Shown here in pieces: positions 35,790-43,814 of a DNA stretch of 64,000 bases. The notes below the pieces were generated by a model. It was not told the DNA's origin, did not search any database, and saw only the letters and a list, made by a program, of their open reading frames with translations. Position numbers and translations under genes: made by a program. Each line of letters opens with the position of its first letter. The first letter of the stretch is position 1. Source of the stretch: Streptomyces sp. NBC_01750 (GTDB lineage Bacteria; Actinomycetota; Actinomycetes; Streptomycetales; Streptomycetaceae); NCBI RefSeq assembly GCF_035918095.1, contig NZ_CP109137.1, positions 4,714,001 through 4,778,000 of the forward strand, read 5' to 3'.

Positions 35790-36184
35790 GCAACCAAGCC
35801 CGGACGGGCCAGGCTGCTCAGCTGGGCCCGGATATCCGACAGGCAAGGACAAGCACCGGGCTGGACGTGGTCTTGAGCCGCAGGAAGACCTCATGAGCCA
35901 CCGTCAGGATCCGCTCGACCGCCGCAAGTTCAGCCGCAATGCCGGGGAGCGGTTCGATCCCCGGCCGGGCGCGCGGACCGCCGCTGCAGGAGGAATCGGA
36001 GACGTCCTGACCTCTACTTTCGGGGCCTCTTGAGTCAACCAGCCGCACTGCACCGCTTCCCGGAGCGCAGCCGGCACGCCCAGCTCGTATGGGGCGCGCT
36101 CCGCGCATCCCTTGTCGTCCATCACTGGTGGCGCCGACCGCTGGTGGAGGTCTGGAGGGTCAGAAATTGGTCCAGACAACAAAC
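35790..36184. other. Gap before scar D, no gene seen
   Basis: A short ATG frame at 35893-36033 (SHRQDPLDRRKFSRNAGERF) has no family and ends early. ATTGGTCCAGACAAC just before the scar is the flank shared, with changes, by scars B and E. Confidence 0.35.
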
Positions 36185-36260
36185 AGGACCCGGGTCTGCG
36201 ACCTGGGCCTTCGTTGTGGAGCGGGTGACGAGAATCGAACCCGCGCTCTGAGCTTGGGAA
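36185..36260 (-). repeat. tRNA-Gly 3' fragment + terminator, scar D
   Basis: The tRNA part is like scar C but with one change in the T-loop region (GATTCTCGT), and encoded CCA is kept. The hairpin (36185-36211) has a different loop and arms (AGGACCCGGGTCT), so it is the most diverged terminator of the five. A GGCACG pair at 36375/36385 resembles the arm-type repeat near scars C and E. Confidence 0.8.
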
Positions 36261-36532
36261 TCAACCAGCACTTGATCGCCAGACATGTTCCTGACCAGCG
36301 GAAACGCTGCACAGGTGTACGGCTGGGTAGCGGCCGGACGGTGCCCGTAGTGACCCCTGTTTACCGCTACGAATGGCACGTAGTGGCACGTGGGGTGCGT
36401 CGGGTTCGGCTGCAGGGCCGGCCGCGAGCGGCTGCGATGAGGCCGCACCGACCGAACTCGGGTTTCTATGGGCCGAGGCTTCATCTGCCAGCTTCCTCCG
36501 TACCGGAGGTTTCCACGACTAGCCTCCGCAGC

Positions 36533-37339
36533 ATGCTGCGTATCGCCGACGCCCGCACCGGCCACCTCGTGGAGATTCCCTCCGCGCACCGCCACCTCCT
36601 GCGCATCTGCGTCCATCTACCGGTCATCGACAACGGGATCGGCGCGGTGCACCTGCGCGTGCTGCTGCTCGGCGACGTACTCGCGCGCACCGCTGAGCTG
36701 CACGGCCTGCAGACCCTGACGGTGCTCACCGCACCGGACCTGCCGCAGGAGCAAGTTCAGGCGCTCGACCGGGTCATGGCCGTACTCGGCATCCACCCGC
36801 CCGCCACCGTCCGTGCTCACGATCCGAGTCAGACACCGAGCGCTCTTGCCGACGTGCACGTGCTCGCGCGCGGCACCGACCAGCAAGACAGCGTCGACGG
36901 GGTACGGATCGACGTGGGCCAGGTCGGCACTGCACCCCCGGGCGAGGGTGGCCCAGGCTCCCCGGTCGCAGCCGCCGCAGAAGGAACCGATCCGCTGGCT
37001 GTCAGGATGCTGATGCTCGGCCATGCCTACCGCACGCCCGTCATGGTCACCGGTGCCGCGCTCGTCGAGGCCCGGCGGACACTGCGGCACTGGCGGCAAC
37101 TGGTGGCCGACTGGGCGCAGGAGCCATCCAGGCCGATCCCTGCCGACCTGCTGCGACAGGCTCATGCCGCGCTCGCCGATAATCTCGGCGTCCCCGCCGT
37201 CCTGGACATGCTGCGCAGCGTGGAGAGGGACGCGGCAGTGCCGGCCGGTGCCAAGTTCGAGACGTTCGCCCATCTCGACCGCGTCCTCGGGCTGGACCTC
37301 GCGCGCGAGGTCGGCCACCAGCACCAGGAGACGCCGTGA
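36533..37339 (+). CDS. Cysteinyl-tRNA synthetase-like protein without HIGH/KMSKS
   Basis: This 268-residue protein looks like a shortened CysRS/MshC relative. The N-terminus keeps the order ICVHLPVIDNGIGAVHLRVLLLGDVL, corresponding to CGPTVYD..HIGHAR..VxFDVL of CysRS, with HIGH degenerated. The C-terminus AHAALADNLGVPAVLDMLRSVERDA, then FAHLDRVLGLDL, matches the CysRS helical region (D-LGTPAAL...). No KMSKS is visible and the catalytic middle is shortened, so aminoacylation is unlikely. Its stop overlaps the sixA start (GTGA), implying a functional link. Similar proteins are found in Streptomyces; the role is unknown. Confidence 0.7.
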   Translation: MLRIADARTGHLVEIPSAHRHLLRICVHLPVIDNGIGAVHLRVLLLGDVLARTAELHGLQTLTVLTAPDLPQEQVQALDRVMAVLGIHPPATVRAHDPSQTPSALADVHVLARGTDQQDSVDGVRIDVGQVGTAPPGEGGPGSPVAAAAEGTDPLAVRMLMLGHAYRTPVMVTGAALVEARRTLRHWRQLVADWAQEPSRPIPADLLRQAHAALADNLGVPAVLDMLRSVERDAAVPAGAKFETFAHLDRVLGLDLAREVGHQHQETP

Positions 37340-37863
37340 CCGCAGGCGACTCCCGGCGCCTGGTCGTGCTGCGGCACGCCAAGTCCGCCTGGCCCGACGA
37401 CGTGGCCGACCACGAGCGGCCTCTCGCCCCGCGCGGCCGCCGCGGGGCCCCGGCCGCCGGCCGCTGGCTGCGCGAGGCCGACTGCGTTCCCGACCTCGTC
37501 GTGTGCTCCACCGCCCGGCGCACCCGCCAGACATGGGACCTCGTCTCGGACGAGCTCGACGCCACCACGCCGGTGACCCACGACGCACGCCTCTACCAGG
37601 CGAGCGCCGGGGAGTTGCTCGGCGTGGTACGGGACATCCCGGCGCACGTACGGACGCTGATACTGGTCGGGCACAACCCCGGCGTGCAGGACCTGGTCCT
37701 GATGCTCACCGGTGACGCGGACGGCTACGCCCTGGAGCAGACGCGTACGAAGTTCCCGACGTCCGCGATCGCCGTGCTGTGCCTGTCAGGGCTCTGGTCG
37801 GGCCTGGAACCGGGTGCTGCCCGGCTGACCGAGATGGTCGTGCCCCGCGGCGCGAAGCCATGA
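37336..37863 (+). CDS. SixA-type phosphohistidine phosphatase
   Basis: The 175-residue histidine-phosphatase-superfamily protein has the RHG-like signature VLRHAKSAWPD (Arg13, His14), VVCSTARRTRQTWDLV and the second catalytic His in LILVGHNPGVQDL. The RHAKS form and length point to SixA, which dephosphorylates phosphohistidine proteins. GTG 37336 overlaps the stop of the CysRS-like gene. The native substrate is unknown; a phosphotransfer protein is expected from the family. Confidence 0.9.
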   Translation: MTAGDSRRLVVLRHAKSAWPDDVADHERPLAPRGRRGAPAAGRWLREADCVPDLVVCSTARRTRQTWDLVSDELDATTPVTHDARLYQASAGELLGVVRDIPAHVRTLILVGHNPGVQDLVLMLTGDADGYALEQTRTKFPTSAIAVLCLSGLWSGLEPGAARLTEMVVPRGAKP

Positions 37864-38014
37864 CGGGACGGTGCGGACGCCCAGAGGTGCGCCCACGGCG
37901 GCTGATCCTGAATTGGGGTTGCGGCAGCTCATTGCACCAGTGGTGCGGGTTCGTCGGACCTGGAGGGGAGCACGCTGTTCACCTGATCCCGCCCATAGTC
38001 GCGGAGCAGGGAGC

Positions 38015-38302
38015 TCACACCATGGGCCTCTCCGGCATGGGCTGCTCTACGCCGTCCAGCTCCAGCGTGCATCTGAGCCTGGACGGGACGAGGTGCGGCT
38101 GGCGTACCCGGACCCGGAACGGGCGGGTGGGATCGTCGGGCAGTTCGCCGGTCAGCAGGCTCGTCCCACGGCCGTGCTCCTTCAGGCACGCGATCACTTT
38201 GCCGTTCACCAGGAGCTCGATCTCTCCGTCTTTTCCGGGCCCGACGTTCACGGTGATCGAATGGTCACCCTGATCGAGGTGGAAGTGGTGGCTGTGCCCC
38301 AT
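38015..38302 (-). CDS. Small hypothetical protein
   Basis: The 95-residue soluble protein begins MGHSHHFHLDQGD (His-rich) and contains ITVNVGPGKDGEIELLVNGK and LRCTLELDGVEQPMPERP, i.e. beta-strand-rich and possibly metal-binding. It is not assigned to a family. It sits divergently beside the M50 protease gene. Codon bias is normal and GGAGGTGCGTC lies before the ATG, which supports a real gene. Confidence 0.7.
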   Translation of the reverse strand: MGHSHHFHLDQGDHSITVNVGPGKDGEIELLVNGKVIACLKEHGRGTSLLTGELPDDPTRPFRVRVRQPHLVPSRLRCTLELDGVEQPMPERPMV

Positions 38303-38549
38303 GACGCACCTCCACAGTGCTGTCGGTACGTCCACCCTAGATCCGGCGCCCTCCCCGACCGTACCTGCGCGGCGACGGGACGAACGGAGTTCACGGACCT
38401 GAGAAGCGAGCGCCCCCTGTGGCCTCTGGCCGACCGCGGGAGATTCCGAGAGCGACACTTGTAGGTGGGTGCCGTGCTGGTCGGTTTACGGAGTGCAGGT
38501 CGCGAGGTCCTGCCCGGTGGACCGGATGCCGAGCCGGCAGGAGACGACG

Positions 38550-39680
38550 ATGAACGGCTCGGTCCGTATCGGACAGGTTGTCGGTGTACCGCTGCGGATG
38601 CACTGGAGCGTGCCGCTGCTGGTGGTCCTGTTCGCGTACGGTCTCGGCCGCCAGACCCTCCCCGCATGGACTCCGGGACGCTCGGACGCGGTGTACACCT
38701 TCGCCAGTGCCGTAGGCGCGGTGCTGCTCATGGGCAGCCTCCTGCTCCACGAGACGGCACACGCCGCGACTGCCCGCAGGAAGAAGATCGCGGTACAGGA
38801 TGTGACGCTGTGGGCGCTGGGCGGAATGACCCGGATGGGGCGACCGCAGACCGCAGCGGTGGCTTTCGCGGTGGCGGTCAGCGGGCCGCTCACCAGCCTG
38901 GCTGTCGGAGGCGCCGCGCTCGGAGCGGGAATCGGGCTGCACGCGCTGTCCGGCTGGGCGGTGCCCGCCGCCGTTCTGGTGTGGCTCGGCTGGGCGAACC
39001 TGTTCCTGGGCGCATTCAACCTCCTGCCCGCTGCGCCGCTCGACGGCGGAAGGGTGGTGCAGGCGCTGTTGTGGTGGCGCACCGGAGACCGGGAACGTGC
39101 GGATCGGGCGGCCTCCCGAAGCGGTCAGGTCGTGGGCGTGCTGCTGATGGCCTTCGGCTGGATCTCCTTCCTGCGCGGGGCGCCGGGCGGGCTGTGGCTC
39201 GTCTTCGTCGGTCTCTTCATCACGGTCGTCGCCGGCGCGGAGCGGCAACGCGCCGTGATGCGCACGGCATTGCGGGGCGTGCGGGTGGCCGATGCCATGT
39301 CCAGCCCGGTGACCACCGGTGCCGACTGGCTGACCGTCCAGCGTTTCATCGATGAGGTGGCAGTGAACTCCCGCCATTCCGCTGTGCCGCTGCTCGATTT
39401 CGAAGGCCGTCCCAGCGGGATCGTTCAGGTACGCAGGCTTGCCGGGATACCGGGAGCGCGCCGGGAGGCGCTGCGCGTGCGCGAGGTGGCGATCCCGCTG
39501 TCGCAGTGCGCGGTTGCCGCTCCGAGTGATCTTCTGAGTGAGGCTCTCGACAGGCTCCGCCCGGGTACCGGCATGCGCATTCTCGTCGTGGACGGGGGGC
39601 ATCTGGTGGGGATCGTCACCGCGAAGGACATTTCACGGCTGATGCAGCGGCACACGCTGGGGGGCCAAGGGTCCAACTGA
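38550..39680 (+). CDS. M50 site-2-protease-like protein with CBS domains
   Basis: The 376-residue intramembrane metalloprotease has a zinc motif HETAH (67-71, HExxH) and the third ligand motif NLLPAAPLDGGR (about 158-169) between membrane helices. A C-terminal pair of CBS domains (about 250-370, VADAMSSPVTTGADWLTV and VVDGGHLVGIVTAKDISRL) follows. This is the layout of mycobacterial Rv2625c/Rip3, a DosR-regulon member. It may cleave membrane proteins under hypoxic or energy stress with CBS sensing adenylate ligands. ATG 38550 has CAGGAG upstream. Confidence 0.9.
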   Translation: MNGSVRIGQVVGVPLRMHWSVPLLVVLFAYGLGRQTLPAWTPGRSDAVYTFASAVGAVLLMGSLLLHETAHAATARRKKIAVQDVTLWALGGMTRMGRPQTAAVAFAVAVSGPLTSLAVGGAALGAGIGLHALSGWAVPAAVLVWLGWANLFLGAFNLLPAAPLDGGRVVQALLWWRTGDRERADRAASRSGQVVGVLLMAFGWISFLRGAPGGLWLVFVGLFITVVAGAERQRAVMRTALRGVRVADAMSSPVTTGADWLTVQRFIDEVAVNSRHSAVPLLDFEGRPSGIVQVRRLAGIPGARREALRVREVAIPLSQCAVAAPSDLLSEALDRLRPGTGMRILVVDGGHLVGIVTAKDISRLMQRHTLGGQGSN

Positions 39681-39699
39681 CCGGGTCCCGCAGAGTCGT

Positions 39700-39995
39700 C
39701 GGTGATGTGCGCCCTTCGGCCAGGCTCGTCGACGTCACGGAGGCGGGCACCGCGGGCGCGGGCGGCGTCCAGGCCATCGTTGGTGCCCTCCACGACGAGT
39801 TCGCGGATGCGCGAGGGCGGCGAAGACGTGGAAGACCAGGCGCCGCCCGGTGTGGTGGTGTTGAGCGACTAGTGGAGCGAGGTGAAGCCGATGCCGCGAT
39901 TGTGCAGGCAGGACACGATCGCGATCAGGTCCTGGATGGAGTGGCCGAGCCGGTCCATCGACGGGACGACGAGGGTGTCACCGGCCGCAGGTAGT
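39700..39995 (-). pseudogene. Serine resolvase remnant
   Basis: Three minus-strand frames together give a Tn3-type resolvase stretch: GDTLVVPSMDRLGHSIQDLI followed by AIVSCLHNRGIGFTSLH* (stop where active genes read HE), TTTPGGRLVFHVFAALA, and IRELVVEGTNDGLDAARARG. The N-terminal catalytic Ser region and the C-terminal helix-turn-helix are absent, and at least two frameshifts plus a nonsense codon occur. It is a relic of a transposon or integrative element. Confidence 0.85.
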
Positions 39996-40049
39996 CCGCG
40001 CTTTCACGAGGCTGTCATGGGGCCGATGCCTGCGTAGCCGCCCCGACCG

Positions 40050-40775
40050 TTAGCGAGCCGGCGCCCAAGGCTGGAGTGCGGCCTGGGCCGCGCTCCGGAT
40101 CCGGGCGCGCAGGGGCTGCGGGTGTACGGGCCAATGCCTCGGCTGTTTCGGGGTCTTCCAGGGGGCGTACAGCGCCCCGCTGACCGCTCCGGTCATCGCG
40201 CCGACGAGGGCTCCCGCGCCGACCTCGTCGAGTTCGTCGGGGAACGCGGCCCGCAGGTGCCGGGCGATATCGCGCTGCGCGCCCTGCTGGATCAGCAGGG
40301 CGCGCGCCCCTGGATCGCGGGAACGGTCCGCGTCAGCCGCGTCCGGACGGCTGTCACCCACCGAGACACCGTCCTCAACGGTCTCGACCACGGCGAGAAC
40401 ATGCTCCCGGCGCCGCTCTCTGGCCGAGGGCCGAATGTCGAACTCGCCTTCGAAATCGTCCACTGGCTCGGCCTGAAGGCGTGATGCCCAGATGACCTCG
40501 GGGTTGCCGAAGGCGGTGACAATCGGCCTCTCGCGCATGGCACCGCGATGCGCGCCCAGCAGCTGCGCGGGCACACACCGCTGTCCCCGGCGAGCCCCGC
40601 CACCGCCTTCCGCCACACTGGGCCGCCGATCGTGAGCCCGTGCGGCAAAGACCAGGACGCGGCCGTCGCCACCGGTGTTGTCGTACGCGATGGTGCCAGC
40701 GGACAGCTCAATCTCGGGCAGCGCCCCCGGGTACAGATTCGACAGATCGCACCAGTGACAACGTGGCGCAGGCAC
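40050..40775 (-). CDS. Doubtful ORF with TetR-like C-terminal segment
   Basis: The 241-residue frame is heterogeneous. Residues 150-215 (ARALLIQQGAQRDIARHLRAAF, then VGAGALVGAMTGAVSGALYA) look like the last helices of a TetR-type regulator. The N-terminal part looks unrelated (IELSAGTIAYDNTGGDGRVLVF). No helix-turn-helix and no clear start are present. It is probably a fusion of remnants and is listed with low confidence. Confidence 0.25.
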   Translation of the reverse strand: MPAPRCHWCDLSNLYPGALPEIELSAGTIAYDNTGGDGRVLVFAARAHDRRPSVAEGGGGARRGQRCVPAQLLGAHRGAMRERPIVTAFGNPEVIWASRLQAEPVDDFEGEFDIRPSARERRREHVLAVVETVEDGVSVGDSRPDAADADRSRDPGARALLIQQGAQRDIARHLRAAFPDELDEVGAGALVGAMTGAVSGALYAPWKTPKQPRHWPVHPQPLRARIRSAAQAALQPWAPAR

Positions 40776-40805
40776 ACAAGCCCCCGGTGGGAACCGTCGC
40801 GCGGC

Positions 40806-41237
40806 TCACCGTTCCCGTTCCGCCAACTCCTTGAAGTGCTCGAGGTCATTCCGTACGAGCCGTTCGATCGCGGTTGCCTGGGCGAACCCCTTCGGCCCGC
40901 CGAACGCTTGCCTGACGGTGCCCGGGTCGTACTCGATCCGGGCCTGGACTCGGGTGTGCTCCCGGTCGATGGGCAGCAGTGCGAACGTTCCCGCCAGGTC
41001 GGGACCGCGCGTGGTCTGCCACTCCATCATGTTTTCCTTGCCGTGGTCGGTGATCTCGGCTTCGAACTCCTGAGCCCGGCCGCCCGCGTCGACGTCCAGG
41101 TGCGCCCGGTGCCCGCCCCCCGAACGAGCCTCGCGTACTCCTTCCAGGAATTGCGAATAGGTCTCCACGCGGTGGAGGCAGTCCCAGGCCACTTCCATCG
41201 GAACACCGATGTCGATCTGTTCTTCGAGAGTGCTCAT
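40806..41237 (-). CDS. SRPBCC (polyketide cyclase/dehydrase-like) protein
   Basis: The 143-residue START/Bet v1-fold protein begins with STLEEQIDIGVPMEVAWDCLHRVETYSQFLEGV, the usual entry of the Coq10/cyclase-like group. EFEAEITDHGKENMMEWQTTRGPDLAGTFAL and a terminal amphipathic helix follow. It probably binds a hydrophobic ligand; the family is common near stress or envelope genes. ATG 41237 with GTGAGGTGGCC upstream. Monocistronic. Confidence 0.88.
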   Translation of the reverse strand: MSTLEEQIDIGVPMEVAWDCLHRVETYSQFLEGVREARSGGGHRAHLDVDAGGRAQEFEAEITDHGKENMMEWQTTRGPDLAGTFALLPIDREHTRVQARIEYDPGTVRQAFGGPKGFAQATAIERLVRNDLEHFKELAERER

Positions 41238-41553
41238 CGGCCACCTCACACCTTGGTTCACGGCTTATGGGCCCTGTCTCCAGTGTGCCCCCGGAGGACC
41301 GATGGCGGCCGGCGTCAGTGCCGGCGGGCCGGCGGGCCGGTGCCGTCCGGCGTCGGGGCGGCACGGGAGCAGGAGGGCCGGGCGGAGGGCGGTGGCGGTG
41401 AGGGCGAGGCTTGATGCGGCGCGTTGTCACCCAGATGAATTGCTCCTCCACCGTGGTCTCATCCGTAGGCTGATCCCGAAGAGGCCGCACACCCGCAGTG
41501 GTACGAGCGCGCGGAGGGCACGGAGCCCTCCCGAACTGGTCTGGACAATAGGC

Positions 41554-41632
41554 AAGCCCCGGGCCGCTGGCCTGGGGCTTTCATATGGAGCGGGTGACGG
41601 GAATCGAACCCGCGCCCTGAGCTTGGGAAGCT
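41554..41632 (-). repeat. tRNA-Gly 3' fragment + terminator, scar E
   Basis: The longest tRNA remnant of the five. On the minus strand AGCTTCCCAAGCTC contains the complete anticodon stem-loop core (UCC anticodon), followed by an intact T-arm, acceptor strand and CCA, then the hairpin at 41554-41580. The D-arm and 5' acceptor strand are still missing. It ends the series of scars at the left edge of the nitrate island. Confidence 0.85.
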
Positions 41633-41701
41633 ACGGCGCTTGGGCGGCCGAATAGCTTCTGACCTGGGCATATATAGCCGGGCGTGGCGCCCGGAGGTGC
41701 A

Positions 41702-41756
41702 GGATCGCACCGCTGTTGACCGTGGTTGACCGGTCTTACGGGCACGCTATGGGCAC
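41702..41756. repeat. Scar-linked repeat, copy 2
   Basis: Partner of 32936-32990: a 27-base block is identical, and GGGCACGCTATGGGCAC at 41740-41756 differs at one base. It is placed 70 bp from scar E, as copy 1 is from scar C. The 280 bp to the cupin gene hold no gene. Confidence 0.8.
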
Positions 41757-42037
41757 GCCGTCGGATCGGAGTCGTCGGGAGCCCGCTCAGTGGCCGACGA
41801 GCTGCCAAGCCCTGGAAGCGAGCGCGGGCCGGAAGGGCGCCATCGCAGAAGCACACGGAGGGGGGTTCAGGGGCGGTCGAATGAGACGCCTGTTCTGCTG
41901 GCACTTGAGTCGCCCGCGGTTCCGGTTGATCGTGTTGTACGGCGGCGCGGTACCAGCGCACGTGGCGTGCAGTTGGCCCGAGGTCCTGGAATCGAATCGC
42001 TCCGCGGCTGTGGTGGATGCGCCGTGGCCGCCGGTGT

Positions 42038-42424
42038 TCATGCCAGCCGGACGGTGAGGAGTACCGTCGCGTCCGTCTCGGCGGTCAGGCTGTGCCGTTG
42101 GTCGGGAATGGCGACGATGTCGCCCTGGCCGAGGCGCCATGTGCGGTCGGTGGCGCGGAGTGTCACCCGGCCGGTGAGGCAGGTGAGGGTGGCGGCGTCC
42201 GGGGCCTCGTGTTCGGCGAGTTCGGAACCCGCCGCGAGCGCGATCAGGGTGACGCGGAGTCCTGGAAGTGCGACGACGGTTCGTGCCGTTCGCCCGGAGC
42301 TTCCGGAGTTCGCGGACCTGGCGTCGGCGAGCAACTCCTCTCCCATGGCCGGCAGGTTGGTGATCTCACCGGCGGACAGGTGTGTCTCGTGAGGCCGGGC
42401 AGGACCGTTGTGGTGGGTGTTCAT
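42038..42424 (-). CDS. Cupin-domain protein, end of nar operon
   Basis: The 128-residue single-cupin protein has a core of LPGLRVTLIALAAGSELAEHEA, LTCLTGRVTLRATDRTWRLGQGD and IVAIPDQRHSLTAETDATVLLTVRL. The histidine/glutamate ligands (HEA, H in QRHS) suggest a metal site. Similar cupins accompany respiratory or stress genes in actinobacteria with unproven function. Its ATG overlaps the narI stop by one base, so it is the last gene of the nitrate reductase operon. Confidence 0.85.
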   Translation of the reverse strand: MNTHHNGPARPHETHLSAGEITNLPAMGEELLADARSANSGSSGRTARTVVALPGLRVTLIALAAGSELAEHEAPDAATLTCLTGRVTLRATDRTWRLGQGDIVAIPDQRHSLTAETDATVLLTVRLA

Positions 42425-43161
42425 CAGGTGCGTTCCCATCCGCGCCGGGGCGTGCGGGAGCCCAGCCGCGCGTCCCGGCTGCGATAGACGATGTAGGGGC
42501 GGGTGAGGTAGCCGAGCGGTGCGGTGAGCATGTGCACCAGCCGGGTGAACGGCCAGATGCCGAACAGCAGCAGGGCGCTGAGTGCGTGCAGGCGGAACAG
42601 CAGTGGCGCACCGGCCATCAGCGCGGGGTCGGGGTACAGGTAGAAGACCGACCGGAACCACGGGGAGATGGTCGTGCGGTAGTCGTACCCTCCGCCGATG
42701 ATGTTGCTGACCACGGTGGCGGACAGCCCCAGCGCCAGGGTCAGGGTGAGCATGACGTACATGAGCTTGTCGTTGCGGGTGGTGGCGCTGAACACCGACC
42801 CGACCGTACGTCGGCGGTAGACGAGGATCGCGAGCCCGGCCAGGGTGCTGACCCCGGCGATGGTCCCCAGCGTGGTGGCCATGAGGTGGTAGGCGTGTTC
42901 GCTGACGCCGATGGCTCCGGTCCAGTCCTTCGGGATCACCAGGCCGCCCACGTGGCCGAGTACGACCGCCAGGACCCCGAAGTGGAACAGCGGGCTGCCG
43001 ATGCGCAGCAGCTTGCTCTCGTACAGCTGACTGGACCGGGTGGTCCAGCCGAACTTGTCGTAGCGGTAGCGCCAGACATGGCCGACGACGAACAGGGCCA
43101 GCGCGATGTACGGCAGGACGACCCACAGCACGACGTCGAGCGCGTTCGCGTCCGGGGTCAT
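42424..43161 (-). CDS. narI: Respiratory nitrate reductase gamma subunit
   Basis: The 245-residue di-heme cytochrome b subunit has five membrane helices (LWVVLPYIALALFVVGHVWRYR, PLFHFGVLAVVLGHVGGLVIP, TLGTIAGVSTLAGLAILVYRR, MLTLTLALGLSATVV, LHALSALLLFGIWPFTRLVHM). Heme-ligating histidines are in HVWRY, FHFG/LGH, FRLHAL and RLVH. It takes electrons from menaquinol and passes them to NarH, anchoring NarGH at the membrane. The start overlaps the narJ stop by 4 bp. Confidence 0.97.
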   Translation of the reverse strand: MTPDANALDVVLWVVLPYIALALFVVGHVWRYRYDKFGWTTRSSQLYESKLLRIGSPLFHFGVLAVVLGHVGGLVIPKDWTGAIGVSEHAYHLMATTLGTIAGVSTLAGLAILVYRRRTVGSVFSATTRNDKLMYVMLTLTLALGLSATVVSNIIGGGYDYRTTISPWFRSVFYLYPDPALMAGAPLLFRLHALSALLLFGIWPFTRLVHMLTAPLGYLTRPYIVYRSRDARLGSRTPRRGWERT

Positions 43162-43814
43162 GACCGGCCTCCCGTCGGGGCGGGCACGAACTCCGGGGGT
43201 GCGAACGGCGCGAGGCCGACCTGTTCCTCGGGTGGTCCCTGGGCGGCGAGCTTGGCGACGGCTTCGCGCTCGTCGCCGGCCAGCGGGGGCAGGGTCGCCG
43301 ATACGGAGTCCAGGACGTCGGCCCAGGCGGAGCGCGCGTCGCGCAGTGCCAGGCGCAGCAGTTCCAGGCCGGCCCGGTGCTCGGTCAGCAGGCGCTGCCC
43401 GGTTTCCGGATCACCGGTGGCGGCGAATTCGAGGACGACGCAGAGGTGGTCGGGCAGTTCGTCGTCGGTCAGGCGCAGTCCGGCCGCGGCGTAGGTCTGC
43501 TTGAGGCGCAGCAGCGCGGCGCCGCGATTGCGGGTGTCGCCGTGGGCGTAGTACGTCAGGAAGAGGCAGTTGCGTTTGCGGTGGTCGAAGGTGGTGACGT
43601 AGTCCGCCGCCAGGTCGGTGGCGGGCGTCCGGTCGAGGTGCCCGAGGAATCGGCGCAGCGGCGCGGCGACACGGTCGGGCAGCGTGTCGGCTACCGCCCG
43701 TACGAGCCGCGCCTGTTCGAGCAGCCGCTCGTCGGGATAGCCGAGGAGGAGGGACTGGACCTGCCAGGCGGCGGGGATTCGGGCAGCGGGGCTGCGTTTG
43801 CCGGCGGGGGTCAT
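43158..43814 (-). CDS. narJ: Nitrate reductase molybdenum-cofactor chaperone
   Basis: The 218-residue NarJ is a cytoplasmic chaperone needed for cofactor insertion into NarG but not part of the enzyme. Family features: AWQVQSLLLGYPDERLL at the start, YVTTFDHRKRNCLFLTYYAHGDTRNRG (the most conserved stretch) and DDELPDHLCVVLEFAA. The C-terminal tail is Pro/Ala-rich. Overlaps of 4 bp on both sides (narH and narI) show tight translational coupling. Confidence 0.97.
   Translation of the reverse strand: MTPAGKRSPAARIPAAWQVQSLLLGYPDERLLEQARLVRAVADTLPDRVAAPLRRFLGHLDRTPATDLAADYVTTFDHRKRNCLFLTYYAHGDTRNRGAALLRLKQTYAAAGLRLTDDELPDHLCVVLEFAATGDPETGQRLLTEHRAGLELLRLALRDARSAWADVLDSVSATLPPLAGDEREAVAKLAAQGPPEEQVGLAPFAPPEFVPAPTGGRS

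Noticed and set aside
41716..42057. 113-residue ORF right of scar E
   Set aside because: No family resemblance, no ribosome binding site, overlaps the attachment-site repeat.
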